In this document: piece after piece, positions 7,736 to 9,646 of the stretch
Position numbering within the stretch: the first letter of the stretch is position 1
Layout of the letters: each line of letters opens with the position of its first letter
DNA from: an uncultured Bacteroidota bacterium
Lineage (GTDB): Bacteria > Bacteroidota > Bacteroidia > Chitinophagales > Chitinophagaceae
Assembly (NCBI GenBank): GCA_946479615.1
Contig: CAMLGR010000166.1
Coordinates: 1-9,646, forward strand
DNA: 9,646 nt
Direction: 5' to 3'
The notes under the pieces: generated by a model
The model's database searches: none
What the model was told of the DNA's origin: nothing
The model's input: the letters and a program-made list of their open reading frames with translations, nothing else
Made by a program: the position numbers and the translations under genes

Positions 7736-7835
7736 CCTCCGTGGTCCTCTGTGTCTCCTTTGCGATCCTCTGTGGTATATGCCCTGTAAGAGAGATCCTA
7801 TTCATAACCTCACTCCCGGACTTATTCCACGGAGG
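7736..7835. repeat. Intergenic repeat, copy 2, bounded by a 9-bp inverted repeat
   Basis: The core at 7739-7788 matches copy 1 (840-889) at 42 of 50 positions without gaps. The element is framed by a perfect 9-bp inverted repeat: CCTCCGTGG at 7736-7744 and CCACGGAGG at 7827-7835. It fills most of the gap between the stop codons of nhaD and carbonic anhydrase 2, which converge. On the minus strand the core reads as degenerate tandem units of the CACAGAGGA type (7739-7776). No separate terminator was seen in this gap, so the element may help end both transcripts. Confidence 0.75.
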
Positions 7836-7843
7836 AGTTATTA

Positions 7844-8479
7844 TTAAAGGTCATCATACTGGTATAAGGGATCGATAGCGGTGCCTGCTTTCATTTCAAA
7901 TACAGGATTAATGATACCGCTATCCAATCCATATACCCAACCATGCAGATCGGGACTTTTTTCATTTTTCCAGGCACGTTGTATCGTGGATGTTTTGGCA
8001 AGGCTCTTTACCTGTTCTTCTACATTTAATTCTACCAGCCTGTTTACACGTTTGCCTTCTTCTTTAATATCATCTAGTTCGGTGCGGTGTAAACGGTATA
8101 CATCTTTGATATTGCGTAACCACATATTCAGTACCGGTCTGAAATCATGATTGCTCATAGCTGCTTTAATACCTCCGCAACCATAGTGCCCGCAAACGAT
8201 CACATGCTTTACGTTCAGGTGATTGACAGCAAAATCGAGAACGCTTAAAAGATTTACATCGGTATTGATAACAAGGTTGGCAACATTACGGTGTACAAAT
8301 ATTTCACCGGGTTGGGTACCGGTGATCTCATTGGCCGGAACACGGCTATCGCTGCAACCGATCCATAGAAATTCGGGTGTTTGCAAATGAACCAGCCTGT
8401 CGAAAAATTGTGGGTCCTCTGTTGTTTTTTGCTTGGCCCAGTCTTTATTGTCGCGTAATAATTTTTCGTATGCGTTCAT
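7844..8479 (-). CDS. Beta-carbonic anhydrase 2 (Can type)
   Basis: This 211-residue cytoplasmic Zn enzyme interconverts CO2 and bicarbonate. With the start at ATG 8479-8477 its residue numbers coincide with those I recall for E. coli Can: Zn ligands Cys42, His98 and Cys101, dyad Asp44/Arg46. The motifs are WIGCSDSRVPANEITGT (39-55), VHRNVANLV (62-70) and VCGHYGCGGI (95-104). Trp39, Arg64 and Tyr183 match the type II allosteric bicarbonate pocket. It shares long identical blocks with carbonic anhydrase 1 (IGCSDSRVPANEITGT, WLRNIKDVYRL), so the two are duplicates. An upstream in-frame TTG at 8497 would add six residues but overlaps the promoter-like TATCTTTG, so ATG 8479 is chosen. It lies downstream of an MFS transporter and a small membrane protein, and converges with nhaD. 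Confidence 0.95.
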   Translation of the reverse strand: MNAYEKLLRDNKDWAKQKTTEDPQFFDRLVHLQTPEFLWIGCSDSRVPANEITGTQPGEIFVHRNVANLVINTDVNLLSVLDFAVNHLNVKHVIVCGHYGCGGIKAAMSNHDFRPVLNMWLRNIKDVYRLHRTELDDIKEEGKRVNRLVELNVEEQVKSLAKTSTIQRAWKNEKSPDLHGWVYGLDSGIINPVFEMKAGTAIDPLYQYDDL

Positions 8480-8494
8480 GAGATCTTCTTTTGG

Positions 8495-8502
8495 CAAAGA
8501 TA
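8495..8502 (-). promoter_or_regulatory. Putative -7 promoter box of carbonic anhydrase 2
   Basis: On the minus strand TATCTTTG is a full match to TAnnTTTG and ends 15 bases before ATG 8479. Only a weak T-rich sequence lies at the -33 distance. The predicted leader is about ten bases long and includes AAAAGAAGATCTC before ATG. It overlaps the alternative TTG start at 8497, which argues against that start, and lets the gene be transcribed separately from the upstream pair. Confidence 0.5.
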
Positions 8503-8538
8503 CTTATCATGAAGGAAAGAATTGAATAAGTTCTCTCT

Positions 8539-8784
8539 TCATATCTCATCCGACTTTTCAGGCAAGTGGTTATATTCTCCGCGCAATGCATACCAGCCAA
8601 AGATCATCAGACCGACAGCGATCGGGGTGAAAATGCCGATGATAATCACCCAGATCACCGGGTTATTGATATCTTTTTTACCAGCCGGATCGATATGAGT
8701 AACCGCACCTGCTACTAAAAAATAAATAACAATGGGCGCCAATACCAGCCAGATGATCCCTAAATATTTTTTTATGCTATTCAT
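8539..8784 (-). CDS. Small two-helix membrane protein next to an MFS transporter
   Basis: This 81-residue protein has a short basic N-terminus (MNSIKKYLG), one hydrophobic helix at about 8-28 (GIIWLVLAPIVIYFLVAGAV), a polar turn HIDPAGKKDINNP (30-42), a second helix at about 43-66 (VIWVIIIGIFTPIAVGLMIFGW) and an acidic tail ending YNHLPEKSDEI. It resembles a small Bacteroidota family of unknown function that I recall beside MFS transporters (possibly DUF6814; the number is from memory). Its ATG is nine bases after the MFS stop codon, so the two are very probably co-transcribed, and it may be an accessory or stabilising subunit. That role is inference. An imperfect hairpin overlaps its stop codon but has no T-run. 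Confidence 0.78.
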   Translation of the reverse strand: MNSIKKYLGIIWLVLAPIVIYFLVAGAVTHIDPAGKKDINNPVIWVIIIGIFTPIAVGLMIFGWYALRGEYNHLPEKSDEI

Positions 8785-8793
8785 ATAGTTATT

Positions 8794-9646
8794 TTAATCG
8801 GTAACGTCTTCATCAATTTTATTACGCAGGTAAATGGCACCTATGATCAAACACAAAGCTGCTATACCTATCGGGTACCAGAGACCAACCAGCGGATCTT
8901 TGGGATATGTAGTCGTCAATGATAAACCAATAAACGGAACCAGTCCTCCAAACACGCCATTGCCGATATGATAAGGTAATGACATGGAAGTGTACCTGAT
9001 CCTTGTCGGAAATAATTCTACCAGGAAAGCAGCAATAGGGCCATATACCATAGTTACAAAAAGGATCATGAAAAATACCAGCACAATAAAAAGGAAATAG
9101 GCATTACCTGCCAGTGTTATATTGGTATACTTTGTTGCAGAAACAGCTTTTGCTTTTGACAGATCGCCAAACGTAGTATCCGCATAGGTTTTTGTAAACT
9201 TCATTCCATCTGTTAATTCTACAGGCTGACTATAGGTTGTAATGGTTTTATCACCCAGTTTGAATAATTCTGTTTTGCTGGTGATCGCTCCTTCTTCCTT
9301 CACACCGGTTGAAGCAATCTTTGCTGCATCGATTTTACTTGATTGCAGGAACTGGTTAAAAATGGGCCTGTAAAGTAATATGCTAAGCAGCATGCCTGCC
9401 AGCATGATCCATTTTCTTCCTATTCTATCGCTTAACCAGCCAAAGAATAAAAAGAAAGGTGTAGCAAAGGCAATGGCCCAAAGCATGATCGTGCGGCTTT
9501 GTCCGAATTCAATACTGCATTTTGTTTCCAGAAAACTTTGTGCATAGAACTGGCCTGTGTACCAGATCACACCCTGGCCCATTACGGCACCGAATAAGGC
9601 GAGTAATACCATTTTAAAATTAGCCTTATGCGAAAAACTTTCTTTC
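8794..9646 (-). CDS. MFS transporter, metabolite:H+ symporter type (partial, N-terminal half outside window)
   Basis: The frame is open to the right edge, so only the C-terminal half or so is seen: 11 codons beyond the internal Met at 9612 plus 272 residues from it. Counted from that Met, helices are at about 1-28, 41-60, 68-88, 168-196, 211-232 and 244-262, matching TM7-TM12. WLSDRIGRKWIML (59-71) is the second copy of the MFS loop motif after TM8. GPIAAFLVELFPTRIRYTSM (191-210) and the following LPYHIGNGVFGG are typical of the MHS family (ProP, ShiA, KgtP relatives). The substrate, probably an organic acid, amino acid or osmolyte taken up with H+, cannot be assigned. A polar segment of about 80 residues (88-168) separates TM9 and TM10 on the expected periplasmic side. 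The small membrane protein gene follows nine bases later. Confidence 0.88.
   Translation of the reverse strand, partial: KESFSHKANFKMVLLALFGAVMGQGVIWYTGQFYAQSFLETKCSIEFGQSRTIMLWAIAFATPFFLFFGWLSDRIGRKWIMLAGMLLSILLYRPIFNQFLQSSKIDAAKIASTGVKEEGAITSKTELFKLGDKTITTYSQPVELTDGMKFTKTYADTTFGDLSKAKAVSATKYTNITLAGNAYFLFIVLVFFMILFVTMVYGPIAAFLVELFPTRIRYTSMSLPYHIGNGVFGGLVPFIGLSLTTTYPKDPLVGLWYPIGIAALCLIIGAIYLRNKIDEDVTD

Noticed and set aside
8480..8497. TTG start adding six residues to carbonic anhydrase 2
   Set aside because: The TTG lies inside the TATCTTTG promoter-like box, and ATG 8479 gives the usual family start.
8506..8545. Imperfect inverted repeat (ATGAAG/CTTCAT core) at the end of the small membrane protein gene
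   Set aside because: The inner stem has several mismatches and no T-run follows on the minus strand, so terminator function is not supported.

Overview
The window looks like a chromosomal segment of a Bacteroidota bacterium, most likely of the Chitinophagaceae. The evidence is a GldA-type gliding ABC ATPase, initiation regions without Shine-Dalgarno sequences, promoter boxes of the Bacteroidota form TAnnTTTG just before several start codons, and protein sequences typical of that group. This placement comes from recognition by eye, not from a database search.

Left part (1-3349): a housekeeping block on the minus strand holds gldA, then eno (enolase), then the start of an FtsB/DivIC-like divisome gene cut by the window edge. 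A small ankyrin-repeat gene on the plus strand sits between ftsB and eno. eno ends in a strong intrinsic terminator, and the gap between it and the ankyrin gene carries a dispersed intergenic repeat.

Centre (3350-7715): a divergent promoter region of about 180 bp feeds gldA to the left and a plus-strand run to the right. The run is a small exported or membrane-anchored His/Cys-containing protein, a beta-carbonic anhydrase, a SulP-family anion transporter with a C-terminal STAS-like domain, and an NhaD-type Na+/H+ antiporter. The last three are tightly spaced (44 and 26 bp) and probably form an operon. The simplest reading is an inorganic-carbon and pH module: SulP brings in bicarbonate (possibly coupled to Na+), carbonic anhydrase interconverts CO2 and bicarbonate, and NhaD expels Na+ in exchange for H+.

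Right part (7716-9646): a second copy of the same intergenic repeat lies in another convergent gap. Beyond it, on the minus strand, are a second beta-carbonic anhydrase with its own promoter-like box, a small two-helix membrane protein, and the C-terminal part of an MFS transporter of the metabolite:H+ symporter type, which is cut by the window edge and has a large loop between its third- and second-last helices.

No tRNA, rRNA, CRISPR array, transposase or phage gene was seen. No gene-free stretch exceeds 300 bases; the two longest (835-1060 and 3894-4117) are described under the repeat and hairpin entries.
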